NCBI RefSeq assembly: GCF_002086115.1
Contig: NZ_MVHJ01000012.1
Coordinates: forward strand, 104,017 to 168,016
DNA length: 64,000 nucleotides
Source: Mycolicibacterium bacteremicum
GTDB taxonomy: Bacteria; Actinomycetota; Actinomycetes; Mycobacteriales; Mycobacteriaceae
Reading direction: 5' to 3'
Shown here one piece after another: positions 43,206-52,752 of this stretch. The notes beneath the pieces are model-generated. The model did no database searches. It was not told the origin of the DNA and saw only the letters and a program-made list of their open reading frames with translations. The position numbers were made by a program, and so were the translations under genes. The first letter of the stretch is position 1, and the number at the start of each line of letters is the position of its first letter.

Positions 43206-44255
43206 ATGAGCACCCGTCGTGACCTGCCAGCGTCACCCTTCCTGGCCGCCGCTGCCGGCCGCACACCGACCCACACTCCGGTGTGGTTCATGCGGCAGGC
43301 CGGACGTTCGCTACCCGAATACCGGGCCCTGCGGGCACAGCACAGCATGTTGTCTGCCTGCTTCGATTCCGAGCTGGTCTGCGAGATCACCCTGCAGCCG
43401 GTGCGCAGGCACCAGGTGGACGCGGCCATCCTGTTCTCCGACATCGTGGTCCCGTTGCGGGCCGCCGGTGTCGCGCTGGACATCGTCCCCGACGTCGGCC
43501 CGGTCATCGAGCACCCGATCCGCTCGCGGGCCGATGTGGATGCCCTCAAGCCACTGGAACGCTCCCAGGTGGCCCCGGTCAGCGACGCGGTGTCGCTGCT
43601 GGTCGCCGCGCTCGGCGAGGTTCCGCTGATCGGGTTCGCCGGTGCCCCGTTCACCCTGGCGTCCTATCTGGTCGAGGGCGGTCCGAGCCGCAATCACGAG
43701 AAGACCAAGGCGATGATGCTCGGCGAGCCGGACACCTGGCATGCGCTGATGACATCGCTGACGGATCTGACGATCGCCTTCCTGGAGGCGCAACTGGACG
43801 CCGGGGTCGACGCGATCCAGCTCTTCGATTCCTGGGCCGGCACCCTGTCGCTGGCCGACTACCGCGCCTACGTGCTGCCGCACAGCTCGCGGATCTTCGC
43901 GACGCTGGCGGTACACGGCGTGCCGATGACGCACTTCGGCGTCGGCACCGCCGAATTGCTCGGCGCGATGGGTGAGGCCGGTGCCACCGTCGTCGGGGTC
44001 GACTGGCGGACCTCGCTGACGGCGGCCGCGCAGCGGGTGGGTGCCGGAAAGGCGCTGCAGGGCAACCTGGATCCGGTCACCCTGTTCGCCGGGTGGCCGG
44101 CTGTCGAGCGAGCCGCGCGCGCCGTCGTCGAGGACGGCCGGGCTGCGGTCGCGGCCGGCGCGTCCGGACACATCTTCAACCTCGGTCACGGTGTGCTGCC
44201 CGCCACCGATCCCGAGGTGGTGACCGACCTCGTCGCGCTGGTGCACTCGTTGTGA
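43206..44255 (+). CDS. hemE: Uroporphyrinogen decarboxylase
   Basis: Converts uroporphyrinogen III to coproporphyrinogen III. The 349 residues carry the signature [14 protein letters not shown] near the N-terminus, the substrate-binding [29 protein letters not shown], and [12 protein letters not shown]. The active-site Asp is in FSDI. It is followed by hemY in GTGA overlap and hemQ. Together these three encode steps of the coproporphyrin-dependent haem pathway of Gram-positive bacteria; the ferrochelatase step is not in the window. Confidence 0.97.
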   Translation: MSTRRDLPASPFLAAAAGRTPTHTPVWFMRQAGRSLPEYRALRAQHSMLSACFDSELVCEITLQPVRRHQVDAAILFSDIVVPLRAAGVALDIVPDVGPVIEHPIRSRADVDALKPLERSQVAPVSDAVSLLVAALGEVPLIGFAGAPFTLASYLVEGGPSRNHEKTKAMMLGEPDTWHALMTSLTDLTIAFLEAQLDAGVDAIQLFDSWAGTLSLADYRAYVLPHSSRIFATLAVHGVPMTHFGVGTAELLGAMGEAGATVVGVDWRTSLTAAAQRVGAGKALQGNLDPVTLFAGWPAVERAARAVVEDGRAAVAAGASGHIFNLGHGVLPATDPEVVTDLVALVHSL

Positions 44256-45592
44256 CTTCGTACTGCGTTGTCGGAGGCGGTATCTCGGGATTGACCGCCG
44301 CCTACCGGCTGCGCGTATCGGTGGGCCCCGACGCACGGATCACAATCTTCGACCCGGCCGACCGCCTCGGCGGGGTGCTGCGCACCGAACAGGTCGGTGG
44401 CATGACGATGGACCTGGGCGCCGAGGCCTTCATCACCCGCAGACCCGAGGTCCCGGCGCTGCTCGGTGAACTCGGCCTGACCGGCCGTCAGGTCGCCAGC
44501 GCCGGCGCCCGCCCGCTGCTCTACAGCCAGGGCCGGCTGCACCCGCTGCCCACCGGCACCCTGCAGGGTGTCCCGGCCCGCGCCGAGTCGATGGCCGGTC
44601 TGGTGGACGATGCGACCGTCGCACGGATCGCCGACGAACCCCGCCGTCCGCTGACCTGGCGCCCGGGGGCGGATCCCTCGGTGGCCGAACTGATCGGTGA
44701 CCGGTTCGGTTCCCAGGTCGTGACGCGGTCGGTGGAGCCGCTGCTGACCGGCGTCTACGCCGGGTCGGCCGCCACCATCGGTGTGCGCGCGGCGTTCCCG
44801 ACGCTGGCGGCCGCCCTGGATCGGGGCGCCCGCAGCCTCACCGAGGCGGTGCGCGCCGCGCTGCCGCAACCGCAGCCGGGCCCGATCTTCGGGGCCCTCG
44901 ACGGCGGCTACGCCGTTCTGGTCGACGAGCTCGCCCGCCGTGCCGGTCTGCACTGGGCGCAGGTCGGCATCGAGCGGGTGACACGCGACAGGCACGGCTG
45001 GGATCTGGTCGACGACGAGGGCGTGCACTGGTCGGCCGACGCCGTGGTGCTCGCGGTTCCCGCGCCGCGGTTGGCCCGCCTGGTCGACCATCTCGCCCCA
45101 CGCAGTGCCGCCGCGGCGCGCCGCATCCCGGTGGCCTCCACCGCCCTGGTGGCGCTGGCCCTGCCGGGTGGCACACCGCTGCCCGACCAGTCCGGGGTGC
45201 TGGTCGCCAGCGGCGAGCAGCTGCACACCAAGGCGATCACCCTGACCTCGCGCAAGTGGGGTCGGCGCGGCAACGTCGAGCTGGTTCGGTTGTCCTACGG
45301 GCGATTCGGGGACAATCTGGCACGCAGCGTCGGCGACGACGATCTGCTGAACCAGTCGCTGGCCGATCTGCAGCAGGTGTTCGGCATCGGTGTCGACCCG
45401 GTCGACTATCGAGTCCAGCGCTGGATCGAGGCCATGCCGCAGTACGGGCCCGGCCACGCCGACCTGGTGGCCGAGCTGCGCGCGGGGTTGCCGCCGACGG
45501 TCGCCGTCGCGGGCGGCTATCTCGACGGGATCGGCGTGCCCGCCTGTGTGGGGTCCGGCACCAAAGCCGCGGCCCGGCTGGTGGCAGGATAG
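44252..45592 (+). CDS. hemY: Coproporphyrinogen III oxidase (HemY/CgoX)
   Basis: FAD-dependent oxidase of the HemY/CgoX type; in actinobacteria it oxidises coproporphyrinogen III to coproporphyrin III. The 446-residue protein starts with the FAD motif [15 protein letters not shown], has the protoporphyrinogen-oxidase landmarks [21 protein letters not shown] (split as [10 protein letters not shown] and DLGAEAF), [13 protein letters not shown], and the closing FAD-binding [21 protein letters not shown] 44252 overlaps the hemE stop. Co-transcription with hemE and hemQ is clear. Confidence 0.94.
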   Translation: MTSYCVVGGGISGLTAAYRLRVSVGPDARITIFDPADRLGGVLRTEQVGGMTMDLGAEAFITRRPEVPALLGELGLTGRQVASAGARPLLYSQGRLHPLPTGTLQGVPARAESMAGLVDDATVARIADEPRRPLTWRPGADPSVAELIGDRFGSQVVTRSVEPLLTGVYAGSAATIGVRAAFPTLAAALDRGARSLTEAVRAALPQPQPGPIFGALDGGYAVLVDELARRAGLHWAQVGIERVTRDRHGWDLVDDEGVHWSADAVVLAVPAPRLARLVDHLAPRSAAAARRIPVASTALVALALPGGTPLPDQSGVLVASGEQLHTKAITLTSRKWGRRGNVELVRLSYGRFGDNLARSVGDDDLLNQSLADLQQVFGIGVDPVDYRVQRWIEAMPQYGPGHADLVAELRAGLPPTVAVAGGYLDGIGVPACVGSGTKAAARLVAG

Positions 45593-45596
45593 CCCT

Positions 45597-46289
45597 ATGG
45601 CCAAGCTCGATTACGACACGCTCAACTCGATGACCAGGTACATGATGATCTCGGTCTTCGCGGTTCAGCCCGAGGCACTCGACGCCGACCGTAGCGCCGT
45701 CATCGACGAGACCGCGACGTTCTTCAAACACCAGGAGGAAGGCGACGTCGTGGTCCGCGGACTCTACGACGTGACCGGATTCCGGGCCGATGCCGACTAC
45801 ATGATCTGGACGCATGCCGAGCGCGTCGAGGATCTGCAGGCGACCTATTCGGCGTTCCGGCGCACCACGCTGGGCCAGGCGAGCGATCCGGTGTGGAGCG
45901 TGGTCGCCCTGCACCGGCCCGCCGAGTTCAACAAGAGTCACGTCCCGGCGTTCATCGCCGGCGAGGACCCCGGTGACTACATCTGCGTGTATCCCTTTGT
46001 GCGGTCGCTGGATTGGTACCTGCTACCCGATGACGAGCGGCGCAAGATGCTCGTCGAGCACGGGATGGCCGGCCGGGAGTACCCGGATGTGCGGGCCAAC
46101 ACCGTGCCGGCGTTCGCGCTCGGTGACTACGAGTGGATCCTGGCCTTCGAGGGACCGGACCTGGCGCGCATCGTCGAGTTGATGTGGAAGTTGCGTTACA
46201 CCGACGCCCGCCGCCACGTCCGCGAGGAGACCCCGTTCTTCACCGGGCCGCGGGTGAGCGTGGAAAACCTGCTGACCAAGCTGCCCTAA
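45597..46289 (+). CDS. hemQ: Coproheme decarboxylase (HemQ/ChdC, Rv2676c-like)
   Basis: Chlorite-dismutase-family enzyme that decarboxylates coprohaem to haem b, the last step of the coproporphyrin route. The 230-residue protein has the catalytic Tyr132 in [17 protein letters not shown], the proximal haem ligand His155 in [13 protein letters not shown], and the distal-side segment FNKSHVP with His115. It lacks the chlorite-dismutase distal Arg pattern, as expected for a decarboxylase. It starts five bases after hemY, completing a hemE-hemY-hemQ operon. Confidence 0.94.
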   Translation: MAKLDYDTLNSMTRYMMISVFAVQPEALDADRSAVIDETATFFKHQEEGDVVVRGLYDVTGFRADADYMIWTHAERVEDLQATYSAFRRTTLGQASDPVWSVVALHRPAEFNKSHVPAFIAGEDPGDYICVYPFVRSLDWYLLPDDERRKMLVEHGMAGREYPDVRANTVPAFALGDYEWILAFEGPDLARIVELMWKLRYTDARRHVREETPFFTGPRVSVENLLTKLP

Positions 46290-46339
46290 CTCCGCTCGGT
46301 CGGGGCACCGGCGACGTCGAAATTTGCTAGCGTTCAACG

Positions 46340-48670
46340 ATGCCGACAGTCGCCCGGGTGGGGGGCGGGGCAACGGCCGCAACCCTCGCATTCTGTGGCT
46401 GGCTGGTGTCCGGCTGGGGTTCGCCAGAACAGCGGATCGCCGTCGAAGACCTGGTGTTCGTCGTCCTTGCGGTGTTCGTCACCGGTTGCTGTGCTCACGC
46501 GGCCCGGCGTGCATACGGCCGTCAGCGCACCGTCTGGGTCTGCGTCACGCTCGGCCTGGTGGGCTACACCATCGGATCGGCCATCTGGGCCTACTACGAG
46601 TGGTGGCTGGCCGAGTCGCCGTTCCCGACCATCGCCGACATCGCCTATCTGACGCTGCCGGTCTTCGTCTGCATCGGTCTGCTGGCCGTGCCGGCCGGCG
46701 TCTCGGGATACACCCACGGCCGGTTGGCACTGGACGGGTTCATCGTCGCCGTCGCGTTCTTCCAGATCGGTTGGTGGACGGTGCTGGACCAGCTGTTCCA
46801 GACCGGCGGCAGCAGTCGGTTCGCCGTCGGTGTGGCGCTGGCCTACCCGGTGCTGGATCTCGGGGTGCTCACCGTCGCGGTCCTGGTGCTGGCCCGGGCG
46901 CCCGCCGCGCAACGCCGTTCGCTGGCGCTGCTGGTCGGCGGCATGACTTCGATCGCCATCGCGGACGGCATCTTCGTCTACACCAACGCACACGACGATG
47001 TCGCGCTGGTGCGCTTCGGCAGCGTCGGCTGGGCACTGGGGCTGCTGCTGATCGCGCTGGCGGCGCTGGTGGCGGGCCGGTCCGCCGGTGTGCATGCCGA
47101 CGCCGATCAGCGGATCTCCCGCGCCGCGATGTGGCTGCCCTACGTGCCGATCGTCGCCGCCCTGGTCGCGGCAACGGTGCGTTTCGCCGCCTCGCCGGGA
47201 ATGCCGCCCGCCTTGCTGGCATCGGTACTCCTGATCGTCCTGGTGCTGGCGCGCCAGTTCATCGTGGTGGGGGAGAATCGCCGGCTGCTGGAGACGGTCG
47301 CCGCACAGGCCATGCGGGATCCGCTCACCGGCCTGGCCAACCGTGCGCTGTTCCAGGATCGGCTGGCGCACGCGATGGCGTTGCATCACCGCGACGAGCA
47401 GTCGGTGACGGTGCTGTCCCTGGACCTTGACGATTTCAAACTCGTCAACGACGGTCTGGGGCATCCGGCCGGGGACCGGCTGCTGGTGCAGGCCGCGGAG
47501 CGGATTCTGCGTTGCGTCCGGTCCAGCGACACCGTCGCGCGGATGGGTGGTGACGAGTTCGTGGTGCTCATGGAGGGTGACGAGGCGGCCGCTCGCCTGG
47601 TGGCCCACCAGGTGGTGGCCGCCTTCGCCGATCCGTTCGTCATCGACGGCCACGAGTTGCGACTATGTCCCAGTGCGGGATTGGCGGTCGCCGGCTCGGG
47701 CGGGCCGCGGTTGACGGCCGACGACCTGCTCAAGCACGCCGACCTGGCGATGTATGCGGCCAAACGACGCCGGATCAGCGGCGTGCACACCTATTCCGAG
47801 GCCGATCTGCCCACCGGGATCGGCGATTCGGCCCAACAGCTGCGTACGGTCGACGGCGGCGCCCATGACAGCACCGTCGCGTTCCAGATGCTCGGGCAGC
47901 TGCGGCACGCCATCGACAACCTCGAACTCACTCTGGTGTACCAGCCGAAGTTCGATCTGGCCGACGAGTCGATCACCGGGGTGGAGGCACTGGTCCGCTG
48001 GCCACATCCCGAACGCGGCCTGCTGGGGCCCGATCAGTTCCTGCAGCTGGTCCGCGATCACGGGCTGATGCGCCCGATCAACGAGCTCGTTCTCGACCAG
48101 GCCCTCGGTCAGGTGGCGATCTGGCGTCAGCTCGGTTTCCGGGTTCCCGTCGCGGTCAACATCTTTGCACCGTCACTGGCCGACCAAGGGTTGCCCGACC
48201 GCATCGAGCGGACGTTACGCGCCCACGGCCTGCCGTTCGAGACCCTGACCGTGGAGATCACCGAGGACCTGCTGATCGGTAACCACGAGCAGGCCGCCGA
48301 GGTGATCGACCGGCTGCGCGACAGCGGGGTCCGGGTGGCGATCGACGATTTCGGCAGCGGCTACTCGGCGTTGTCGTACCTGCGCGATCTACACATCGAT
48401 GAATTGAAGCTCGACAAGGGATTCGTCACCGCGGTGACCGAGGACCCGCGCTCGGCGGCCATCGTGAAATCGGTCATCGAACTGGCCCGTGGACTCGGGC
48501 TGACCACCGTGGCCGAGGGCGTGGAGAGCGCCGAAACCGCCGCGCTGCTGCGCGTGTACGGATGCCAGATCGGCCAGGGCTATTACTTCAGTGAACCGTT
48601 GCCACCGCAGGAGATGCTGGCGTTGCTCAGGACGCGCCCGCGGGAACCAGACGCAGCGATATCGAATTGA
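46340..48670 (+). CDS. Membrane GGDEF-EAL protein (c-di-GMP cyclase/phosphodiesterase)
   Basis: A 776-residue protein. About ten hydrophobic segments (1 to about 310, including PFPTIADIAYLTLPVFVCIG) form a membrane sensor region. A GGDEF domain follows with intact active site RMGGDEFVVLMEGDEAAA and DLDDFKLVNDGLGHPAGD, then an EAL domain with EALVRWPHPERGLLGPDQF, NIFAPSL, VEITEDLL, AIDDFGSGYSALSYL, KLDKGFV and VAEGVES. All key catalytic residues appear present in both halves, so dual activity is possible. It sits between hemQ and msrB, where I do not recall it in M. tuberculosis. Its 3' end overlaps msrB by 44 bases (convergent). Confidence 0.92.
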   Translation: MPTVARVGGGATAATLAFCGWLVSGWGSPEQRIAVEDLVFVVLAVFVTGCCAHAARRAYGRQRTVWVCVTLGLVGYTIGSAIWAYYEWWLAESPFPTIADIAYLTLPVFVCIGLLAVPAGVSGYTHGRLALDGFIVAVAFFQIGWWTVLDQLFQTGGSSRFAVGVALAYPVLDLGVLTVAVLVLARAPAAQRRSLALLVGGMTSIAIADGIFVYTNAHDDVALVRFGSVGWALGLLLIALAALVAGRSAGVHADADQRISRAAMWLPYVPIVAALVAATVRFAASPGMPPALLASVLLIVLVLARQFIVVGENRRLLETVAAQAMRDPLTGLANRALFQDRLAHAMALHHRDEQSVTVLSLDLDDFKLVNDGLGHPAGDRLLVQAAERILRCVRSSDTVARMGGDEFVVLMEGDEAAARLVAHQVVAAFADPFVIDGHELRLCPSAGLAVAGSGGPRLTADDLLKHADLAMYAAKRRRISGVHTYSEADLPTGIGDSAQQLRTVDGGAHDSTVAFQMLGQLRHAIDNLELTLVYQPKFDLADESITGVEALVRWPHPERGLLGPDQFLQLVRDHGLMRPINELVLDQALGQVAIWRQLGFRVPVAVNIFAPSLADQGLPDRIERTLRAHGLPFETLTVEITEDLLIGNHEQAAEVIDRLRDSGVRVAIDDFGSGYSALSYLRDLHIDELKLDKGFVTAVTEDPRSAAIVKSVIELARGLGLTTVAEGVESAETAALLRVYGCQIGQGYYFSEPLPPQEMLALLRTRPREPDAAISN

Positions 48671-49046
48671 TGCAGTAGCGCTGATCGGTCGGCGTCGGAT
48701 AACCCTCACCCTCGAAGACGTGGCCGAGGTGGCTGTGACAGTTGGCGCAGATCACTTCCACCCGGGTCATGCCCAGCGAGTCGTCCCGTTTCAGGATCAC
48801 CGCGTCGGAGTCGGCGGGGTCGTAGAAAGAGGGCCAGCCGCAGTGCGATTCGAACTTCTCGGTGCTGCGGAACAGTTCGGCTCCGCATGCCCGGCATTCG
48901 TAGATTCCGGCGGTCTTGGTGTCGGTGTACTCGCCGGTGAACGGCCGCTCGGTGCCCGCACGGCGCAGCACCTGGAATTCGGCGGGGTTGAGCTTCTCGC
49001 GCCACTGGTCGTCGGTCAGCTCAAGCTTGGGACCGGGGTGTGTCAT
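48627..49046 (-). CDS. msrB: Peptide-methionine (R)-S-oxide reductase MsrB
   Basis: Repairs methionine-R-sulfoxide in proteins. The 139-residue protein has two structural Zn CxxC pairs (YECRACGAELF and VICANCHSHLGHVF), the substrate motif CGWPSFYDP, and the catalytic Cys in RYCINSISL near the C-terminus. It overlaps aftC by ATGA at its own start (49043-49046) and the GGDEF-EAL gene at its 3' end. Same order as Rv2674-Rv2673. Confidence 0.96.
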   Translation of the reverse strand: MTHPGPKLELTDDQWREKLNPAEFQVLRRAGTERPFTGEYTDTKTAGIYECRACGAELFRSTEKFESHCGWPSFYDPADSDAVILKRDDSLGMTRVEVICANCHSHLGHVFEGEGYPTPTDQRYCINSISLRLVPAGAS

Positions 49047-50314
49047 GCTTCAACGCTAGCGCGCCGACGCCCATCCGTCATCCACGGCGGATCGATCCCG
49101 GAATCCAGTCTGTTCTCGGCCTTGGCGTCCAGATAGCGGAAGTACAGCACGCAGAACACCACGATCAGCAGCAGCGACCAGCCGTAGGTGATCTTCATGT
49201 ACTCCAGGAAGCGTCCGGTGGTCGGCCAGTGCCCCAGCAGCCACCGGTCCATCGTCATGAACCCGTACACCGCCAGCCAGGCCGGCCAGTTGTGCAGCAC
49301 CGAGTTGCGCAGCACCACCGTCATCAGGAAGGGGAACAGCATCGTCGAGTAGTAGCCCTGGCCCAGCGACAGCACCAGGAACGACGCCGTCAGCAGGACA
49401 CCGGAGGATGTCAGCAGCCAGAACAGCGGATCGCGCTCGCGGTAGTACTTGTAGAGCAGATACAGGCTGCCGGCGGCCAGCAGCAGGAACAGGATGCGCA
49501 GCGCCAGGATCAGCCACATCGGCAGGCCGTAGTAGATGCCGTTGCCCAGGATCGAGGAGTTGAAGTAGTCGCGGGTCTCCAAGATGTAGGGCACGGTGCG
49601 GTGCACGAAGCTCATCGGGTCCGACACCAGCGGCCAGGCCGCCGCGTTGAACACCAGCGGGACGCCGAAAGCGGTGATGAGCGTGTAGAACTGGCGGTTC
49701 AACACCGGTAGCAACAGCAGCGGCGCCAGCGACGGTTTGACCACCAGCGTCAGCCCGATCGCAGCGCCGGCCAGCAGCTCGGCGGTGCGGCCCCCCTTGA
49801 GCAGGAACCGGAAGAACAGCACGCCGCCCAGCAGCATGCAGCCGTTGATGTTGGTGAAAACCAATGTGTTGGTGACGGATTCGGTGCAGAACATGGCCAG
49901 TAGCAGCGCGGGTGCGGCCACCGAGGACAGCGTGTAGTTGAACATCCGCAGCAGCAGATACGCCGCGATCAGGAACGCGATGACGTTGAAGGTGATGTAC
50001 CAGTAGCGCGCGGCGTCGACGGGCAGATAGCCGAACGGGGCGAGCAGCAGGGTGCCGCCCGGCGGGTACAGATAGTGCGGGTCTACGTGATCGAAGTTCT
50101 CGTTGTAGATGTCCCAGCCCATCTTGAAGTTGATGACGGCGCGGTAGACGGGGCCGAAGTCATCGGTGATGTAGCCGTTGGTGCCCAGCACGTAGCTGCG
50201 GTGGATGACCGACAGGATCGCGATGGGCCACAGGACCGACCGCAGGATCGTCGCCGTGGACGGCGGTGCGGTGCGGGGGCGGAACGCGTTCAGGACGGAC
50301 TGCTGGAACGACAC
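49043..50314 (-). CDS. aftC: Arabinofuranosyltransferase AftC
   Basis: GT-C fold membrane glycosyltransferase adding alpha-1,3 branches to the arabinan of arabinogalactan and lipoarabinomannan, using decaprenyl-phosphoarabinose. At 423 residues it has about 10-12 membrane helices. The first extracytoplasmic loop carries the acidic motif GYITDDFGPVYRAVINF, followed by HYLYPPGGTLLLAPFGYLP. Later loops contain VHRTVPYILETRDYFNSSI. GTG 50314 is used (AGGT just upstream). Neighbour order matches Rv2673 upstream of msrB. Confidence 0.93.
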   Translation of the reverse strand: MSFQQSVLNAFRPRTAPPSTATILRSVLWPIAILSVIHRSYVLGTNGYITDDFGPVYRAVINFKMGWDIYNENFDHVDPHYLYPPGGTLLLAPFGYLPVDAARYWYITFNVIAFLIAAYLLLRMFNYTLSSVAAPALLLAMFCTESVTNTLVFTNINGCMLLGGVLFFRFLLKGGRTAELLAGAAIGLTLVVKPSLAPLLLLPVLNRQFYTLITAFGVPLVFNAAAWPLVSDPMSFVHRTVPYILETRDYFNSSILGNGIYYGLPMWLILALRILFLLLAAGSLYLLYKYYRERDPLFWLLTSSGVLLTASFLVLSLGQGYYSTMLFPFLMTVVLRNSVLHNWPAWLAVYGFMTMDRWLLGHWPTTGRFLEYMKITYGWSLLLIVVFCVLYFRYLDAKAENRLDSGIDPPWMTDGRRRASVEA

Positions 50315-50349
50315 CTGCGCAATTTACACCGGGCCGCCTGACGGCCCAC

Positions 50350-51915
50350 TCAGGCAGGGCAGAACGTGTCGGTCTCGGGCAGTTTGCCCTCGGCGAGGTA
50401 ACCGATCACCGGGGGCAGCGCGCACGGCGAGTAGATGCTGGCGCCGTGCCCGATGCCCTGGAAGATGACCCGCTTGCTGTTCGAGCCGGCGTTGATGATG
50501 GTCGCGGCCACGGCGGCGACGCCCTCATTGCCGTTGATGGGGTCGTTCTGCACCCCGAGCAACAGCGTCGGGATCTTCAGGTCCTTGGGATCCTCGGGGG
50601 CCGACCCGCTGGGCCAGCTCAGGCAGTTGACCATCCGCAGCGCGGCGACCGTGCCGAACTGCGGATAGATCCGGTTCCAGGCGACGACGAGTTCGCGGAC
50701 CCGGTCGGGGGTCGGTCGGTTGAGGGCGTCGCTACAGCTGTTGACGAACTGTCCGTCGGTCTGGCGCAGATCCTCGGCCTGGGCGATCAGATCCGTCATC
50801 GCCCCGGTGTCCCCGGAGCGGGCGGCGGCGACGGCCCCGCCGAGGGCATTCGTCGCGGCCACCCGGTCGCCGCGTGGGAAGGCCAGCGCGGTGGTGATGG
50901 CGTCGGCGACGGCCGCCTCGGAGGCCCCGTTGGGTCCGCGTCCGTCGCGGGCGGCCTTGAGCAGTGCGTCGACCTCGCCCTTGGGATCGGGACCGAGCGG
51001 GCAGTTGATGGCGGTGCACTGCGCGGCGAACGCGTCGAGGGCGGCCTGCTGGCCCTTCACCTTCTGCTCGGCGGCGGCCTCCGCGCTGATCGGCAGTGGC
51101 AGCGGGGAATCGAGCACCAGGCGGGCGACCTTGTCCGGGTGCGAGCCGGCGTAGGCCAATGCCACCTGGGCGCCGTTGCCGATGCCCAGCAGCGCGATGC
51201 TCGGCACATCCCAGGTGCTGCGCAGGGCCTCGATGTCCTCCGCGGCGTGCGCGTTGTCGTAGGCGGAGTCCCCGGGGGCGATGTAGTCGGTGCAGGTGGT
51301 GGTGGCGGTCTGCACGATCGCGCTCAGGTTGGCCACCGGGTCGTCGCCGGACTCGAACTGGGTCTGGTCGATCATCTCCTGACGGTCGAACAGGTCCCGG
51401 CAGTCGATCGCCTCGGACAGCCCGATACCGCGACGGTCGACGGCGACGATCGGATTGGTCTTGAGGATGTCGGTGCCCGACCGCGACAGCCATACCGGCA
51501 GCTGGGTCGAGGACGGCAGATCGCTGCCGGTGGTGAAGACCAGCGGTCCGGCATCGGTCGGGGTGGCCGTGGTGCGGGCCCGCACCACGCCGATGTTGAT
51601 GTCACCGCCGGCCCCCTTGATGGAATCCAGGTCGGCCTGATAGTTGGCGCACTCCAGCGTGACGCCCGGGACGGCGGGGATGGCGGCATCGCGGAAACTC
51701 TGTGCGGTGCAATCGGACCAGGACAGATCGTTCTTGGGGGCCTCCAGCGCGGGCGGGCCGGACGCGACGGTGGTCGGCTCGGGCGCACCCTGCGGGCCGG
51801 CGCCGTCATCGGTGGCATAGCGCGGGTTCGCGGCCAGCAGCGGCGCGCAGGAGGTCAGCAGGACGGCGACCGACAGCACCATTGTTGACCGCAGGGGCGC
51901 TACCGCACGTCGCAT
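50350..51915 (-). CDS. Exported TAP-like alpha/beta-hydrolase lipoprotein lacking the nucleophile Ser (Rv2672-like)
   Basis: A 521-residue predicted lipoprotein: signal peptide with lipobox LLTSC (Cys23), then a TAP-like alpha/beta hydrolase. Family landmarks include VDRRGIGLSEAIDCR, the acidic LGVQNDPINGNEG and the His-containing GIGHGASIYSPC. Where the nucleophile elbow G-x-S-x-G should be, the sequence reads G244-I-G-N-G248 (LLGIGNGAQVALAY), so the catalytic Ser is replaced by Gly246 (codon GGC, 51178-51180). Related proteins are annotated as secreted proteases. As read, this one is unlikely to use the usual triad. A RibD-like gene is upstream on the same strand. Confidence 0.85.
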   Translation of the reverse strand: MRRAVAPLRSTMVLSVAVLLTSCAPLLAANPRYATDDGAGPQGAPEPTTVASGPPALEAPKNDLSWSDCTAQSFRDAAIPAVPGVTLECANYQADLDSIKGAGGDINIGVVRARTTATPTDAGPLVFTTGSDLPSSTQLPVWLSRSGTDILKTNPIVAVDRRGIGLSEAIDCRDLFDRQEMIDQTQFESGDDPVANLSAIVQTATTTCTDYIAPGDSAYDNAHAAEDIEALRSTWDVPSIALLGIGNGAQVALAYAGSHPDKVARLVLDSPLPLPISAEAAAEQKVKGQQAALDAFAAQCTAINCPLGPDPKGEVDALLKAARDGRGPNGASEAAVADAITTALAFPRGDRVAATNALGGAVAAARSGDTGAMTDLIAQAEDLRQTDGQFVNSCSDALNRPTPDRVRELVVAWNRIYPQFGTVAALRMVNCLSWPSGSAPEDPKDLKIPTLLLGVQNDPINGNEGVAAVAATIINAGSNSKRVIFQGIGHGASIYSPCALPPVIGYLAEGKLPETDTFCPA

Positions 51916-51946
51916 GCCGACCACAGTAGCGATCATGGGCGCCGGA

Positions 51947-52726
51947 TCAGCCGCGGCTGTAGCGCGTGTACAGATAGCCCTCGTCATCGGTGAGGGTGTG
52001 CCGGCGCCGCATCGCGGTGAGCGCCTCGTCGTGGCCGTCGGTGATGCGCTTGCCCGAACCAGCGACCAGCGTCGGGGCGATGGTCAGGCACAGCTCGTCG
52101 AGCAGCCCACCGGCGATGAGTGCGCCCAGCAGGCTGGGGCCGCCCTCGGTGAGCACCCGGTGCAGGCCGAGGCCGGCCAGCGTGCGCAGCGTGGTGGCCA
52201 GATCGACCTCGTCGCCGTCGGCGGGGGACGAGCAGTCGTACACCCGCGCCAGGTCACCGAACCGGGCACGGGCGTCGCCCGCGGCCCGGTGGGTGGTCAG
52301 GATCAGCGGCGCCACCTCGGTCTGGGTGAACACCGGCAGGGTCTGGTCCAGCGTCGCCGACTTGGTGACGATGGCGATCGGCGGCACCTCGTCCTGCCCG
52401 CGGGCGTGGCGGCGCTGCCGTTCGGCCACGCCGAGCTGTGCGCCCGAGTAGCCCTCGACGCGCACCGTGCCGGCACCGACGAGCACCACGTCGGCCAGCT
52501 CGCGCAGCAAGCGGTACAGCGCCCGGTCGCCGGGTCCGCCCAGCACGCCGCTCTTGCCGTCGGCGGTGGCGGCCCCGTCCAGGCTGGTGATGAAGTTGGC
52601 CCGCACCCACGCCGAACTCAGGTCCTCGGGGTAGGCGTACAGCCCGGCAAGGTCGGCGCCGGCGTCGTCGACGGGCCCCAGCGTTGTGAAATCCGTCCCA
52701 GCGGCGGTATCCGACATGGGTTTCAT
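51947..52726 (-). CDS. RibD C-terminal-domain reductase (Rv2671-like)
   Basis: A 259-residue NADPH-dependent reductase-like protein with the RibD_C/DHFR-like fold. Landmarks: VRANFITSLDGAATADGKSG, DVVLVGAGTVRVEGY, VLTEGGPSLLGALIAGGLLDEL and LTIAPTLVAGSG. It has no N-terminal deaminase domain, so it is not a complete RibD. Rv2671 can act as an alternative dihydrofolate reductase when overexpressed and affects para-aminosalicylate susceptibility. ATG 52726 or 52717 are both possible. It is divergent from the ZapE-like gene. Confidence 0.9.
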   Translation of the reverse strand: MKPMSDTAAGTDFTTLGPVDDAGADLAGLYAYPEDLSSAWVRANFITSLDGAATADGKSGVLGGPGDRALYRLLRELADVVLVGAGTVRVEGYSGAQLGVAERQRRHARGQDEVPPIAIVTKSATLDQTLPVFTQTEVAPLILTTHRAAGDARARFGDLARVYDCSSPADGDEVDLATTLRTLAGLGLHRVLTEGGPSLLGALIAGGLLDELCLTIAPTLVAGSGKRITDGHDEALTAMRRRHTLTDDEGYLYTRYSRG

Positions 52727-52752
52727 TGCAGCACGTCGATAGGGTGCACGAC

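Noticed and set aside
51947..52726. Calling the Rv2671-like gene a complete riboflavin RibD.
   Set aside because: The N-terminal deaminase domain is absent; only the reductase-type domain is present.
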